Assembly: GCA_947455195.1 (NCBI GenBank) | Contig: CANGMI010000003.1 | Location: 261,620-325,619, forward strand | Length of the DNA stretch: 64,000 bases | Reading direction: 5' to 3' | Source: Pseudomonadota bacterium | Lineage (GTDB): Bacteria > Pseudomonadota > Gammaproteobacteria > Burkholderiales > SG8-39 | In this document: one piece after another, positions 25,378 through 33,512 of the stretch | How positions within the stretch are numbered: the stretch's first letter is position 1 | Layout of the letters: each line of letters opens with the position of its first letter | Position numbers and translations under genes: made by a program | Notes under the pieces: generated by a model | What the model was told of the DNA's origin: nothing | Database searches by the model: none | What the model saw: only the letters and a program-made list of their open reading frames with translations

Positions 25378-27641
25378 ACGCCCCCGATCGCGCAGGCCTG
25401 GGCAATGCCTTCGAGGCGGCCGCCACGGGCACCTTGAGCGGCGCACCGATCGAACGGGTCGAGGACGAACGCTTCCTCACCGGCGCCGGCCGCTTCACCG
25501 ATGATGTGCGCTTCGAGGGCATGGGGCATGCCGCGATCCTGCGCAGCACGCACGCCCACGCGCGGATCCGGCGCATCGACTGCACCGCTGCGCGAGCCCT
25601 GCCCGGGGTCATGCTCGTGGCCACAGCCGCCGATATCGCCCAGGCGAACAAGCCGATTCCGATTCGCCTTGCGCCCCTGCCGGGGCTTGATCGCTTCCTG
25701 CAGCCCACGATCGCTGCCGATGAGGTGCGCTATGTCGGCGAACCCGTGGCCATCGTGGTGGCCTCGAGCCGCTATGTGGCCGAAGACGCGCTCGACCTGA
25801 TCGAGGTCGACTACGACGAAGGCCCTGCGGTCGCCAGCATCACGCAATCGGCCAGCAACGCGACACTCGTGCATGCGGCGGTGGGTACCAATGTGGCCAC
25901 GCAGTACCCGGTGGAGCGCGGCGATGTCGATCGGGCCTTTGCCGGTGCGCCCTACACCCGCCGCGAGCGGTTTCGCTGCCACCGCCACACCGGCGCTCCG
26001 ATGGAAACCCGGGGACTGGTGGCCGAGTGGAATGGCAGCCTGATGCGGGTCTGGGGTGCAACCAAGGTGCCCTTCTTCAATCGCGGCCTGCTCGCCAGCT
26101 TCTTCGACCTGCCCGAGACGGCGGTCGACATGATCGAGACCGATATCGGTGGGGGCTTTGGCATCCGGGGCGAGTTCTACCCCGAGGACTTCCTCGTGCC
26201 CTGGGCCTCGATGCAACTGGGCCGGCCGGTGAAGTGGATCGAAGACCGCCGCGAGCACCTGATGGCTGCCAATCATGCGCGCGAGACCGAGTGTGAACTC
26301 GAGATCGCCATGAACCTCGATGGCACGATCCGGGGGCTGCGCGGCCGCGTGATGGCCGATCTGGGTGCCTATGTCCGCACGGGTGGCGGGGTGGCCGTGT
26401 CGCGCCTCGCCCAATACCTGCCCGGTCCCTATCGCATCAGCGATTTCGGCTGCGAGGTGATGGCCCTCGTCACCAACAAGACACCGGTCGGGACGATGCG
26501 CGGGCCGGGGCGCTATGAGGCCAACTACTTCCGCGAGCGCCTGCTCGACCTCGCCTGTGGCGACCTGGGCCTCGACCCGGTAGCCGTGCGCGAAATGAAC
26601 CTCATCGCAAGACATGAGATGCCATGGCCGATTGGTCGGCTCGTACCGACCGAGGGCGAAGGTGCCTATGACGTGGGCGACTTCCACTCCGGCCTCCACA
26701 AGGCGCTGTCGGCGATCGGGTACGACCGGCTGCCGCGCGATGGCGCTCTCATCGACGGCTGGCTGCACGGCGTGGGCGTTGCCTGCTTCGTCGAATCGAG
26801 TGGCGGTGGCAAGTCGGAGAACGCGCGCATCGTGGCCCGCACCGACGGCAGCTTCGACATCTACTCGGGTGTCTCGACCATGGGGCAAGGGCACGAGACC
26901 GTCTTTGCGCAGATTGCTGGCGACGAACTCGGCGCGCCGATCAGCGCCTTTCGGGTACATCACGGCTCAACCGCCCATGTCGACTACGGCTGGGGCACAT
27001 TCCACAGCCGCGCGATCGTGGTGGGTGGCAGCGCGGTAAAACTGGCTGCGGCACAGATGCGCGAGCAACTCGATGCCCTGGCCGCCGCCGGACACCGCGG
27101 CCCACCCGCCGAGGACATCGAGGTGAAGCTGCGCTACGACACCAAGGGGCCCACCTACAGTTACGGTACCCATGTCGCGCATGTGGCCGTCGACCCCGAG
27201 ACTGCGCGCGTCAAGGTACTGGCCTATGTTGCACTCGAGGACGTGGGGCGGGTGATGAACCCGCTGCTCGCCCACGGGCAGGCCGTGGGGGGTGCGGTGC
27301 AGGGCATCGGCGCCACCTTTCTCGATGAACTGCGCTATGACGAGAACGCCCAGCTGCTCTCGGGAAGCTATGCCGACTACCTGATGGCCACGAGCACCGA
27401 GGCACCGGCGGTGCAGGCGGTCCTGCTCGAGGAGTCGCCCTCGCCCTCCAACCCGCTGGGAGCCAAAGGCGCCGGCGAAGGCGGTATCGTCGCAACCGCC
27501 GGCGCACTCGCGAATGCCGTCGGCAATGCACTCGCTGCCTGGCGACTACCGCTCACGAGCCTGCCCCTGTCGCTGGACAACCTCGCTCGGGCGCTGCGCG
27601 AGGCACGCAGCGCGGCCGCGGTGCCGGGCCAGGACCACTGA
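25374..27641 (+). CDS. molybdenum hydroxylase molybdopterin (large) subunit
   Basis: 755 aa, xanthine dehydrogenase/aldehyde oxidase large subunit. The N-terminal domain opens GAPIERVEDERFLTGAGRF; cofactor loops include GGGFGIRGEF and TMRGPGRYEAN; the catalytic base is the Glu in KGAGEGGIV near the C-terminus. The TMRGPGR loop differs from the AYRxxxR of many xanthine dehydrogenases and from the Cys-containing loop of CO dehydrogenase, so this is not a CO dehydrogenase. The substrate, an aldehyde or N-heterocycle, is not determinable. The start is in a 4-bp overlap with the Fe-S subunit. A receptor gene follows 2 bp downstream, suggesting that the enzyme substrate is imported by it. Confidence 0.94.
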   Translation: MNAPDRAGLGNAFEAAATGTLSGAPIERVEDERFLTGAGRFTDDVRFEGMGHAAILRSTHAHARIRRIDCTAARALPGVMLVATAADIAQANKPIPIRLAPLPGLDRFLQPTIAADEVRYVGEPVAIVVASSRYVAEDALDLIEVDYDEGPAVASITQSASNATLVHAAVGTNVATQYPVERGDVDRAFAGAPYTRRERFRCHRHTGAPMETRGLVAEWNGSLMRVWGATKVPFFNRGLLASFFDLPETAVDMIETDIGGGFGIRGEFYPEDFLVPWASMQLGRPVKWIEDRREHLMAANHARETECELEIAMNLDGTIRGLRGRVMADLGAYVRTGGGVAVSRLAQYLPGPYRISDFGCEVMALVTNKTPVGTMRGPGRYEANYFRERLLDLACGDLGLDPVAVREMNLIARHEMPWPIGRLVPTEGEGAYDVGDFHSGLHKALSAIGYDRLPRDGALIDGWLHGVGVACFVESSGGGKSENARIVARTDGSFDIYSGVSTMGQGHETVFAQIAGDELGAPISAFRVHHGSTAHVDYGWGTFHSRAIVVGGSAVKLAAAQMREQLDALAAAGHRGPPAEDIEVKLRYDTKGPTYSYGTHVAHVAVDPETARVKVLAYVALEDVGRVMNPLLAHGQAVGGAVQGIGATFLDELRYDENAQLLSGSYADYLMATSTEAPAVQAVLLEESPSPSNPLGAKGAGEGGIVATAGALANAVGNALAAWRLPLTSLPLSLDNLARALREARSAAAVPGQDH

Positions 27642-27643
27642 CC

Positions 27644-28711
27644 ATGGTCGCGACCCGCCCCGCGGACCCCATCCGGTCACGGCCGGTTGGGTCTGCCCGG
27701 CGGCCGAGCGAGCCCATCCGAGGAGCGCGCCCGCGCGCAACACGCGGTCGGCGCGGACTCATCGCCGCGCTGATGGTTCTCTGCGGTCTGCAAGCGGCTC
27801 ACGCGGCCGATGCGCCCGACTACCCACGTCACCCCTTGCGCTTCATGATCGGGTTCGCACCGGGGGGAAGCGCCGATCTGGTGAGTCGGCTGCTGGCGCA
27901 GAAACTCGCCGAGCGACTCGGCCAGCCCATCGTCGCCGAGCAGAAGATGGGGGCCACCGGCATCCTCGCCAACGAGGTCGTGGTGCGTGCTGCCCCCGAT
28001 GGCCATACGCTCGTGCTGCTGACCGGGGGGCACGCCGCCTCTGCCGTGATTCTCAAGGCGATGCCGCATGACCCGGTACGCGATTTCGCGATGGTGTCCA
28101 CGATCACCGGTTATCCGATGGTGATCTCGGCATCGCCCGAGGCTCCCTTTCGCACATTTGCCGAGTTCGTCACCTGGGCCCGTGCACGACCCAACCAGGT
28201 GACCTATGCGATGTCGGGTATCGGCAGCGTGCATCACCTGCTCGGCGAACTCATCAACATCGAGGCCGGCACCCAGATGACCGGTATTCCGCTCAAGGGC
28301 GCCTCGCAAAGTCTGGTCGAAGTGCTGGGTGGTCGAATCGACATCATGATCGAGACCGCTACGGCCTCGTTCGGGCCCATCAGGGGGGGGCGCCTGCGCG
28401 CGCTCGCGCTCTCGTCACCCAATCGTTACCCGCTCATGCCCGAGGTCCCGACACTCGCCGAGACCCTGCCCGGTGTCGAAGTCACTTCGTGGCTGGGCCT
28501 TGCAACGACACCGGGCACGCCACGCCCCATCATCGAGCGGCTCAATCGCGAAGTACGGAGCATTCTGGCCGAGCGCGACGTCCAGGCGCGCCTGGCCGAC
28601 CTGGGTGGCGTCGCGATTCCCTCGACGCCCGAGGAGATGCGCGAGCGGGTCGAACGCGAAATCGCGCGCTGGGGAAGGGTAGTCGACCTGAAGAAGATCG
28701 AACGCCAGTAG
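27644..28711 (+). CDS. tripartite tricarboxylate transporter (Bug/TctC) receptor, copy 4
   Basis: 355 aa with a long basic N-terminus (about 38 residues) ahead of the hydrophobic core LIAALMVLCGLQAAHAAD. It may be a twin-arginine-independent long signal, or the start may be internal. The mature part shows FMIGFAPGGSAD, EQKMGATGILANEVVVRAAPDG, and GIPLKGAS in place of HVPYKG. It lies only 2 bp after the molybdenum hydroxylase large subunit, so it is surely the fourth gene of that operon and probably captures its substrate or a related compound. Its stop faces the minus-strand gene at 28748. Confidence 0.92.
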   Translation: MVATRPADPIRSRPVGSARRPSEPIRGARPRATRGRRGLIAALMVLCGLQAAHAADAPDYPRHPLRFMIGFAPGGSADLVSRLLAQKLAERLGQPIVAEQKMGATGILANEVVVRAAPDGHTLVLLTGGHAASAVILKAMPHDPVRDFAMVSTITGYPMVISASPEAPFRTFAEFVTWARARPNQVTYAMSGIGSVHHLLGELINIEAGTQMTGIPLKGASQSLVEVLGGRIDIMIETATASFGPIRGGRLRALALSSPNRYPLMPEVPTLAETLPGVEVTSWLGLATTPGTPRPIIERLNREVRSILAERDVQARLADLGGVAIPSTPEEMRERVEREIARWGRVVDLKKIERQ

Positions 28712-28747
28712 CGCCGGCCGTGCGGCAGGCGGCGCTGCCGGCCAGAC

Positions 28748-29506
28748 TCAGATCACGCGATCATCGAAGACGCGTCGCAGATCCATCTCGTAGTCGAGGA
28801 TATCGACGGGAGGGCGCACGAACTGCCAGGTAATCCCGCCCGGGGCGGCACCACGAGGCAGCAACTCGGTCGCCATCAGCGGATGGATGTCATGCACCGT
28901 GTAGACATGGGTCGAACCCACGTCCGACCAGCCGACCCCCAGCATGCCCATGCGCCGCTCCATCTCGCCAAGCACCCAGCGCATCTTGTCGCGCAGGCCA
29001 TCGGGTGAGACATCACCCGGGCGAATCACATGACCGGCGTAGCCGCCCTTGCCCTCGGGGGCCTCGGCACTGCCCGATACGACAAAGCTCGGTGTGGCGT
29101 GACCGCCGGCCGGTGCCGGTGCGGTGTAGGAAAACGCGTAAAGCGAGACCACGGCCGGCGGCGCAACAGCCGGACACACGTTGCTGCGCGCCACCGGGTT
29201 GGCATCACCGCGCGCGATGCCCCAGCGCTCGAGTGTCGACACATAGACCCGGTTGAAGGCGATGAAGCCGGCGTCATCAAAGGGCGCCGGTGAGCGCAGT
29301 TCGCAGGCGCAGAACGCCGTGGTCGGTCGCCCTTCGGCGGCCAGGTGCGCCTCGATGCGTGCGAACCCCTCGGCGAGCGGCACCGGCTTGTCGAATCGCA
29401 CCCGGCGAATGACGTATCCGGGGTCGGCAATGACACCCGACGAGTACTGAAAGACCCCGGGGGCATACCGGTAGTTGCCGAGAGCGAAAGGCAGAGACTG
29501 GGTCAC
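28748..29506 (-). CDS. Rid-like protein resembling 2-amino-5-chloromuconate deaminase CnbZ
   Basis: 252 aa. The opening LPFALGNYRYAPGVFQYSSG and the ADPGYVIRRVRF strand resemble the CnbZ group as I remember it. That group is an extended member of the RidA/YjgF fold that removes ammonia from aminomuconates during (chloro)nitrobenzene breakdown. The rest has duplicated mixed alpha/beta character, consistent with two Rid-like halves. The start is GTG 29506 with GGAAG upstream; the nearby ATG at 29520 is in another frame. The specific substrate is a guess from family. No other aminomuconate-pathway gene is adjacent, so a general imine/enamine deaminase role is equally possible. Confidence 0.6.
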   Translation of the reverse strand: MTQSLPFALGNYRYAPGVFQYSSGVIADPGYVIRRVRFDKPVPLAEGFARIEAHLAAEGRPTTAFCACELRSPAPFDDAGFIAFNRVYVSTLERWGIARGDANPVARSNVCPAVAPPAVVSLYAFSYTAPAPAGGHATPSFVVSGSAEAPEGKGGYAGHVIRPGDVSPDGLRDKMRWVLGEMERRMGMLGVGWSDVGSTHVYTVHDIHPLMATELLPRGAAPGGITWQFVRPPVDILDYEMDLRRVFDDRVI

Positions 29507-29620
29507 GGGCAGGCTTCCATTCGGATCATCGTGCAGGGAACGGGCTGCACTCGCCTGACGGTATCACGACAGGTGCGCCAGTAGAATGCATGTCAGACAT
29601 CACCCGGAGACAAATCCACC

Positions 29621-30817
29621 ATGACCCCGCCGACCCCTTCGTGCGCACTGGCCGCACTGCGTGTCCTCGACCTGACTCGGGTGCGTGCCGGCCCCACCTG
29701 CGTGCGGCAATTTGCCGACTGGGGTGCCACCGTCATCAAGGTGGAGGAGCGCGTCGCGGATGAACCGGGTGGCAATCCGGCTGACTTCTCGGCGCGCCAC
29801 GACCCTGACTTCCAGAACCTGCACCGCAACAAGCGCAGCATCACGCTTGACCTGAAGAGCCCGCGCGGCATCGAGATCCTGAAGCAACTCGTGGCCAGCG
29901 CCGACGTGCTGGTCGAGAACTACCGACCCGACGTGAAGCATCGCCTGGGCATCGATTACGAGAGCCTCAGCGCCGTGAACCCCCGCCTGGTCTACGCCAG
30001 CATCGCCGGGTTCGGGCAGGATGGCCCTTACAGCAAACGGCCCGGTGTCGATCAGATCGCGCAAGGCATGTCGGGGCTGATGTCGGTCACCGGCGAGCCC
30101 GGACGGGGTCCGATGCGCGTCGGCATCTCGCTGGCCGATCTCTCCTCAGGGCTCTTTGCCGCTCTGGGCATCATGACTGCGCTCATCGAGCGCCAGACCT
30201 CGGGCCAGGGCCAGTGGGTGCAGACCTCGCTCCTGCAGGCCCAGACCTTCCTGCTCGACTACCAGGCGGCACGCTACCTCATGCAAGGCGAGATACCGGG
30301 TCAGGCCGGCAACGACCACCCCACCGGCGTGCCCACCGGCACCTTCAAGGCGCGCGATGGGTGGGTCAACATTGCCCCGACGCCACCGATGTGGAAGCGC
30401 TTCTGCAAGGCGGTGGGCCACGAGGAATGGATCGATCACCCCCACTTCGCCTCACCGAAACTGCGACGTGAGCACCGGGGCGAACTCAATGGCCTCATCG
30501 CCGACCTGGTGGCCACCGAAGACCGTGACACCTGGGTCGAACGGCTCAACGCCGCAGGCGTGCCGTGCGGCCCCATCCTCTCCATCGATCAGACCTTTGC
30601 CGACCCGCAGGTGAAGCATCTGGGCATTGCACAGACGGTGCATTCGCCGGCACTGGGGGAGATCACGCTGGTCGGGCAACCGGTGACGCTCAGCCGCACC
30701 CCCAGCGCGCTGGTGACCTCAGCGCCGGAAGCCGGCGAGCACACCACCGCAATCCTCGGTGAACTCGGTTACGACGCGGCGCAGATCGCCGCGCTGCGCG
30801 AGGACGGCGTGGTCTGA
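29621..30817 (+). CDS. CaiB/BaiF-family CoA-transferase
   Basis: 398 aa, family III CoA-transferase that moves CoA between carboxylic acids through an aspartyl-CoA anhydride. Motifs: LRVLDLTRVRAGPTCVRQFADWGA at the N-terminus (CoA binding), NLHRNKRSITLDLK (67-79), and the nucleophile D173 in GISLADLSSG. GGAG lies upstream of ATG 29621. The gene stands alone, with a Rid-like gene divergent upstream and a receptor gene convergent downstream. It would activate a dicarboxylate or branched acid for degradation; the acid is unknown. Confidence 0.93.
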   Translation: MTPPTPSCALAALRVLDLTRVRAGPTCVRQFADWGATVIKVEERVADEPGGNPADFSARHDPDFQNLHRNKRSITLDLKSPRGIEILKQLVASADVLVENYRPDVKHRLGIDYESLSAVNPRLVYASIAGFGQDGPYSKRPGVDQIAQGMSGLMSVTGEPGRGPMRVGISLADLSSGLFAALGIMTALIERQTSGQGQWVQTSLLQAQTFLLDYQAARYLMQGEIPGQAGNDHPTGVPTGTFKARDGWVNIAPTPPMWKRFCKAVGHEEWIDHPHFASPKLRREHRGELNGLIADLVATEDRDTWVERLNAAGVPCGPILSIDQTFADPQVKHLGIAQTVHSPALGEITLVGQPVTLSRTPSALVTSAPEAGEHTTAILGELGYDAAQIAALREDGVV

Positions 30818-30846
30818 GCCACGGCCGCCAAGGGGCTCGCACCCGA

Positions 30847-30871
30847 GCCATTGCGCTGGTAGCGCAATGGC
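30847..30871. terminator. bidirectional hairpin terminator candidate
   Basis: GCCATTGCGCT and AGCGCAATGGC form a perfect 11-bp stem with a GGT loop. It lies between the stop of the CoA-transferase (30817, plus) and the stop of the convergent receptor (30906, minus), the expected site for a shared terminator. There is no U-run, so it may need Rho or act by blocking RNA decay. Confidence 0.6.
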
Positions 30872-30905
30872 GGGACCGGCAACGGCGCCGGACCCGCTGT
30901 GCCAC

Positions 30906-31898
30906 TCAGTCGAGCGAGATCTTCGCGCGCTCGATCAGACCTCCCAGGCGCTTGCCGCCCGATTCGATCGCCTGTGCAATTTCAGCCGGCGTGGAGGGCA
31001 TCGGCTCGAAACCCATGGTGGCGAGGCGATCACGCACATCCGCGTCGGCCAGCGTCTTGTTGATGTCGGCATTCAGTTGCGCGCTGATCGCGGGCGGCAG
31101 GCCGCGCGGCGCAAGAATCGCGACCCAGCTTCGAACCTCGAAATCCGCCTGGCCACCCGCCTCGGCGATGGTCGGGATGTCGTGGTAGCCCACCACACGC
31201 TTCGGCGCTGCGGCGGCCAGGTAGCGAATCTTGCCCGAGCGAGCCACCGCACCCGAGGAGGCGACGGTGCCGAAGCCCCAGTCCACTTCGTTGTTGCCGA
31301 TCGCCGGGTAGAGCAGCGTCACTCCCTGGAACGGGATGTGGGTCATGTTGAGCCCGGTTGCATTCTCGAAGGCCACGACGCCCAGATGCCCGACGCTGCC
31401 GATACCCCACGAACCATAGGTGAACTTGTCACCCTTTGCCCTGGCGGCGGCGATGAACTCGGGCATCGTCTTCCAGGGGGCGTTGGCCGGCACGACGAAG
31501 AAGAAGTAGGTCTGATAAAGACGCGCGATCGGCTCGAAGTCCTTCACCGTATCGTAGGGCATCTGCTTGTACAGGCGCGGGTTGGCGTTCAGATGGGCGT
31601 CATCCATCATCAGCAGCGTGTAGCCATCGGCGGGCGAACGCTTGGCCTGCTCACCCGCCACCAGACCATTGGCCGTGGGCTTGTTCTCGATGAGGATCTG
31701 CTGACCCCACATCTTCGTGAGCTTGTCACCCACCACACGCAGCACCGCATCGGGGCCGCTGCCGGTCGGATAGGCGGCGATGACCTTGACGGGCTTGTTC
31801 GGGAAGGCCTGTGCAAGCACCACCGAAGGGGCGGTGCCCAGCGCAAGGGCGCCAAAGGCGCCAAGGGCAGCCAGGCTGCGGTGAATGTTCGGGTTCAT
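30906..31898 (-). CDS. tripartite tricarboxylate transporter (Bug/TctC) receptor, copy 5
   Basis: 330 aa. ATG 31898 follows AGGAGA at 7-8 nt and gives a signal peptide ending TAPSVVLAQ. The mature part begins AFPNKPVKVIAAYPTGSGPD, then ENKPTANGLVAGEQAKRSPADG and THIPFQG. Compared with the other copies it is Lys- and Tyr-rich around 135-165. It is transcribed away from the 3-hydroxybenzoate 6-hydroxylase across a 299-bp intergenic region holding two hairpins, so the pair may be co-regulated; a hydroxybenzoate or related acid is a possible but unproven ligand. Confidence 0.93.
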   Translation of the reverse strand: MNPNIHRSLAALGAFGALALGTAPSVVLAQAFPNKPVKVIAAYPTGSGPDAVLRVVGDKLTKMWGQQILIENKPTANGLVAGEQAKRSPADGYTLLMMDDAHLNANPRLYKQMPYDTVKDFEPIARLYQTYFFFVVPANAPWKTMPEFIAAARAKGDKFTYGSWGIGSVGHLGVVAFENATGLNMTHIPFQGVTLLYPAIGNNEVDWGFGTVASSGAVARSGKIRYLAAAAPKRVVGYHDIPTIAEAGGQADFEVRSWVAILAPRGLPPAISAQLNADINKTLADADVRDRLATMGFEPMPSTPAEIAQAIESGGKRLGGLIERAKISLD

Positions 31899-31963
31899 GG
31901 CGGTTGTCTCCTGAGATGAGCCGGAGGCCGAAACCTGCACGTCCGCCCCCAAACGCGAAAAGG

Positions 31964-31988
31964 CATCGCCGCCTTGGGGGCGGCGATG
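31964..31988. promoter_or_regulatory. hairpin in the divergent receptor/hydroxylase control region
   Basis: CATCGCCGCC (31964-31973) and GGCGGCGATG (31979-31988) are perfect arms with a 5-nt loop. It lies in the 299-bp region between the minus-strand receptor (start 31898) and the plus-strand hydroxylase (start 32198). It could be a leader RNA structure or an operator. No T-run makes a plain terminator less likely, and no gene ends here. Confidence 0.45.
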
Positions 31989-32077
31989 TGATGCGCGATG
32001 CTAATGCATTTTCGGGTGAATGGTCGGCTCGGTTGCTGCCAGCAGCGCAGGGCAGTCCTGGTGCGGCAGGTCTGATA

Positions 32078-32096
32078 CGGAAAGCGGCGCTTTCCG
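32078..32096. promoter_or_regulatory. palindrome upstream of the 3-hydroxybenzoate hydroxylase
   Basis: CGGAAAGC (32078-32085) and GCTTTCCG (32089-32096) form an 8-bp perfect dyad around GGC, about 100 bp before the hydroxylase start. The length and position suit the operator of a dimeric regulator (LysR, MarR or IclR type). No regulator gene is adjacent. Confidence 0.45.
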
Positions 32097-32197
32097 CTAT
32101 TGTTGAGGACGATGGCATCGGTGCACGACTGGCATCTGCCACCCACCGCTTGCGCCGTCTCACGCGCGCCAGCGTGGCGCAACCCGGAGGCAAGGAC

Positions 32198-33394
32198 ATG
32201 GCAGCACACGAACAGCAAAAGCCCGTTCTGGTGATCGGCGGCGGCATCGGCGGGATGTCTGCCGCACTGGCCCTGAGTCAGGCGGGCCATCGGGTCGAAG
32301 TCCTCGAGCAGGCCGCCCAGATCGGCGAGATCGGCGCCGGCATCCAGCTCGGCCCGAACGCCTTCACAGCCCTCGATGCACTGGGCGTGGGCGAAGCGGC
32401 GCGGCGGCGTGCGGTCTACACCGATTTTCTGGTGATGCATGACGCCATCGACGAAGCTGAAGTAGCCACCATCCCCGTGGGCGAGGCCTTTCGCACGCGC
32501 TTTGGCAACCCCTACGCCGTCATCCACCGCGCCGACATCCACCTGTCGATCTACGAAGGCGTGCAGAACGATCCGCAGATCGGGGTTCATACCGGGGTAC
32601 GCGTCGAATCGATCGCCGTCGGGCCTGATGGCGTGCGGGTGACCGACCAGCAGGGCCGCCTCTTCGAGGGGTCAGCCCTCATTGGCGCCGATGGCGGACG
32701 TTCGGTGGCGCGCCAGACGCTGGTGGGCGATGAGCATCGTGTCTCGGGGCATGTGGTCTACCGTGCCGTGGTGTCCAACGAGGAGATGCCCGCAGACCTG
32801 CGCTGGAACGCCGCATCCATCTGGGTCGGGCCCAACTGCCACCTGGTGCACTACCCCTTGCGAGGGGGTGAGCAGTACAACATCGTCGTCACGTTCCACA
32901 GCCGTGACATCGAGGAATGGGGTGTTCGCGAAGGCAATCGCGAAGAAGTGATGTCCTACTTCGAGGAAATCGGTGCACGTCCGCGCCAGTTGCTCGCCAC
33001 GCCGCTCTCCTGGAAGCGCTGGGCCACCGCCGATCGCGATCCCGCCGATCACTGGGGCCATGGACGCGCCACGCTCCTGGGCGACGCTGCCCATCCGATG
33101 CTGCAATACCTCGCGCAGGGCGCGGCCATGGCCATGGAAGATGCCGTGACGTTGCGCGAAGCGCTTCGGGCCTGCAAGGGCGAACTCGAGGCCGGTTTCA
33201 GGCTCTACGAGACGAAGCGCATCGCGCGCACCGCGCGCGTGGTGCTGTCTGCCCGCGAAATGGGGCGCATCTACCACGCCAAGGGCGTGGAGCGTCTGGT
33301 GCGAAACGACATGTGGCGAGGCCGCACACCCGAGCGCTTCTATGATGCCCTCGAGTGGCTCTACGGCTGGCGTCCCGAGCAGTGCCTCGCCTGA
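32198..33394 (+). CDS. 3-hydroxybenzoate 6-hydroxylase (FAD monooxygenase)
   Basis: 398 aa. It converts 3-hydroxybenzoate with NAD(P)H and O2 to gentisate, the entry to the gentisate ring-cleavage route. FAD motifs: GGGIGG (14-19), GADGGRS (163-169), GDAAHP (295-300). The sequence follows characterised 3-hydroxybenzoate 6-hydroxylases closely, including CHLVHYPLRGG and the C-terminal RTPERFYDALEWLYGW. The active-site trio His/Tyr/Gln known from the Rhodococcus enzyme corresponds to H215, Y219 and Q303 here. ATG 32198 follows GGAGG. Gentisate dioxygenase, maleylpyruvate isomerase and fumarylpyruvate hydrolase are not in the window. Confidence 0.93.
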   Translation: MAAHEQQKPVLVIGGGIGGMSAALALSQAGHRVEVLEQAAQIGEIGAGIQLGPNAFTALDALGVGEAARRRAVYTDFLVMHDAIDEAEVATIPVGEAFRTRFGNPYAVIHRADIHLSIYEGVQNDPQIGVHTGVRVESIAVGPDGVRVTDQQGRLFEGSALIGADGGRSVARQTLVGDEHRVSGHVVYRAVVSNEEMPADLRWNAASIWVGPNCHLVHYPLRGGEQYNIVVTFHSRDIEEWGVREGNREEVMSYFEEIGARPRQLLATPLSWKRWATADRDPADHWGHGRATLLGDAAHPMLQYLAQGAAMAMEDAVTLREALRACKGELEAGFRLYETKRIARTARVVLSAREMGRIYHAKGVERLVRNDMWRGRTPERFYDALEWLYGWRPEQCLA

Positions 33395-33467
33395 TCGGCA
33401 TCGAGACACCGACGAGCGCAGTGCCCCACCTGATCGGGCTCAAGACACCGAAGAACGCAGCGCCTCA
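33390..33467. repeat. imperfect 39-bp tandem duplication at the hydroxylase stop codon
   Basis: 33390-33428 and 33429-33467 match at 32 of 39 positions, both beginning CCTGATCGG. The first copy contains the stop codon of the upstream hydroxylase gene. The divergence shows that the duplication is not recent. Nothing codes across it convincingly. Confidence 0.7.
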
Positions 33468-33512
33468 CCGCCCCGGGTAGAAGCCCGGTCCGCAGCGCCC
33501 GCCTTCGAAGGC

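Noticed and set aside
25374-27641. Carbon monoxide dehydrogenase large subunit
   Set aside because: The CO-dehydrogenase active-site loop with its cysteine is absent; the loop reads TMRGPGR instead.
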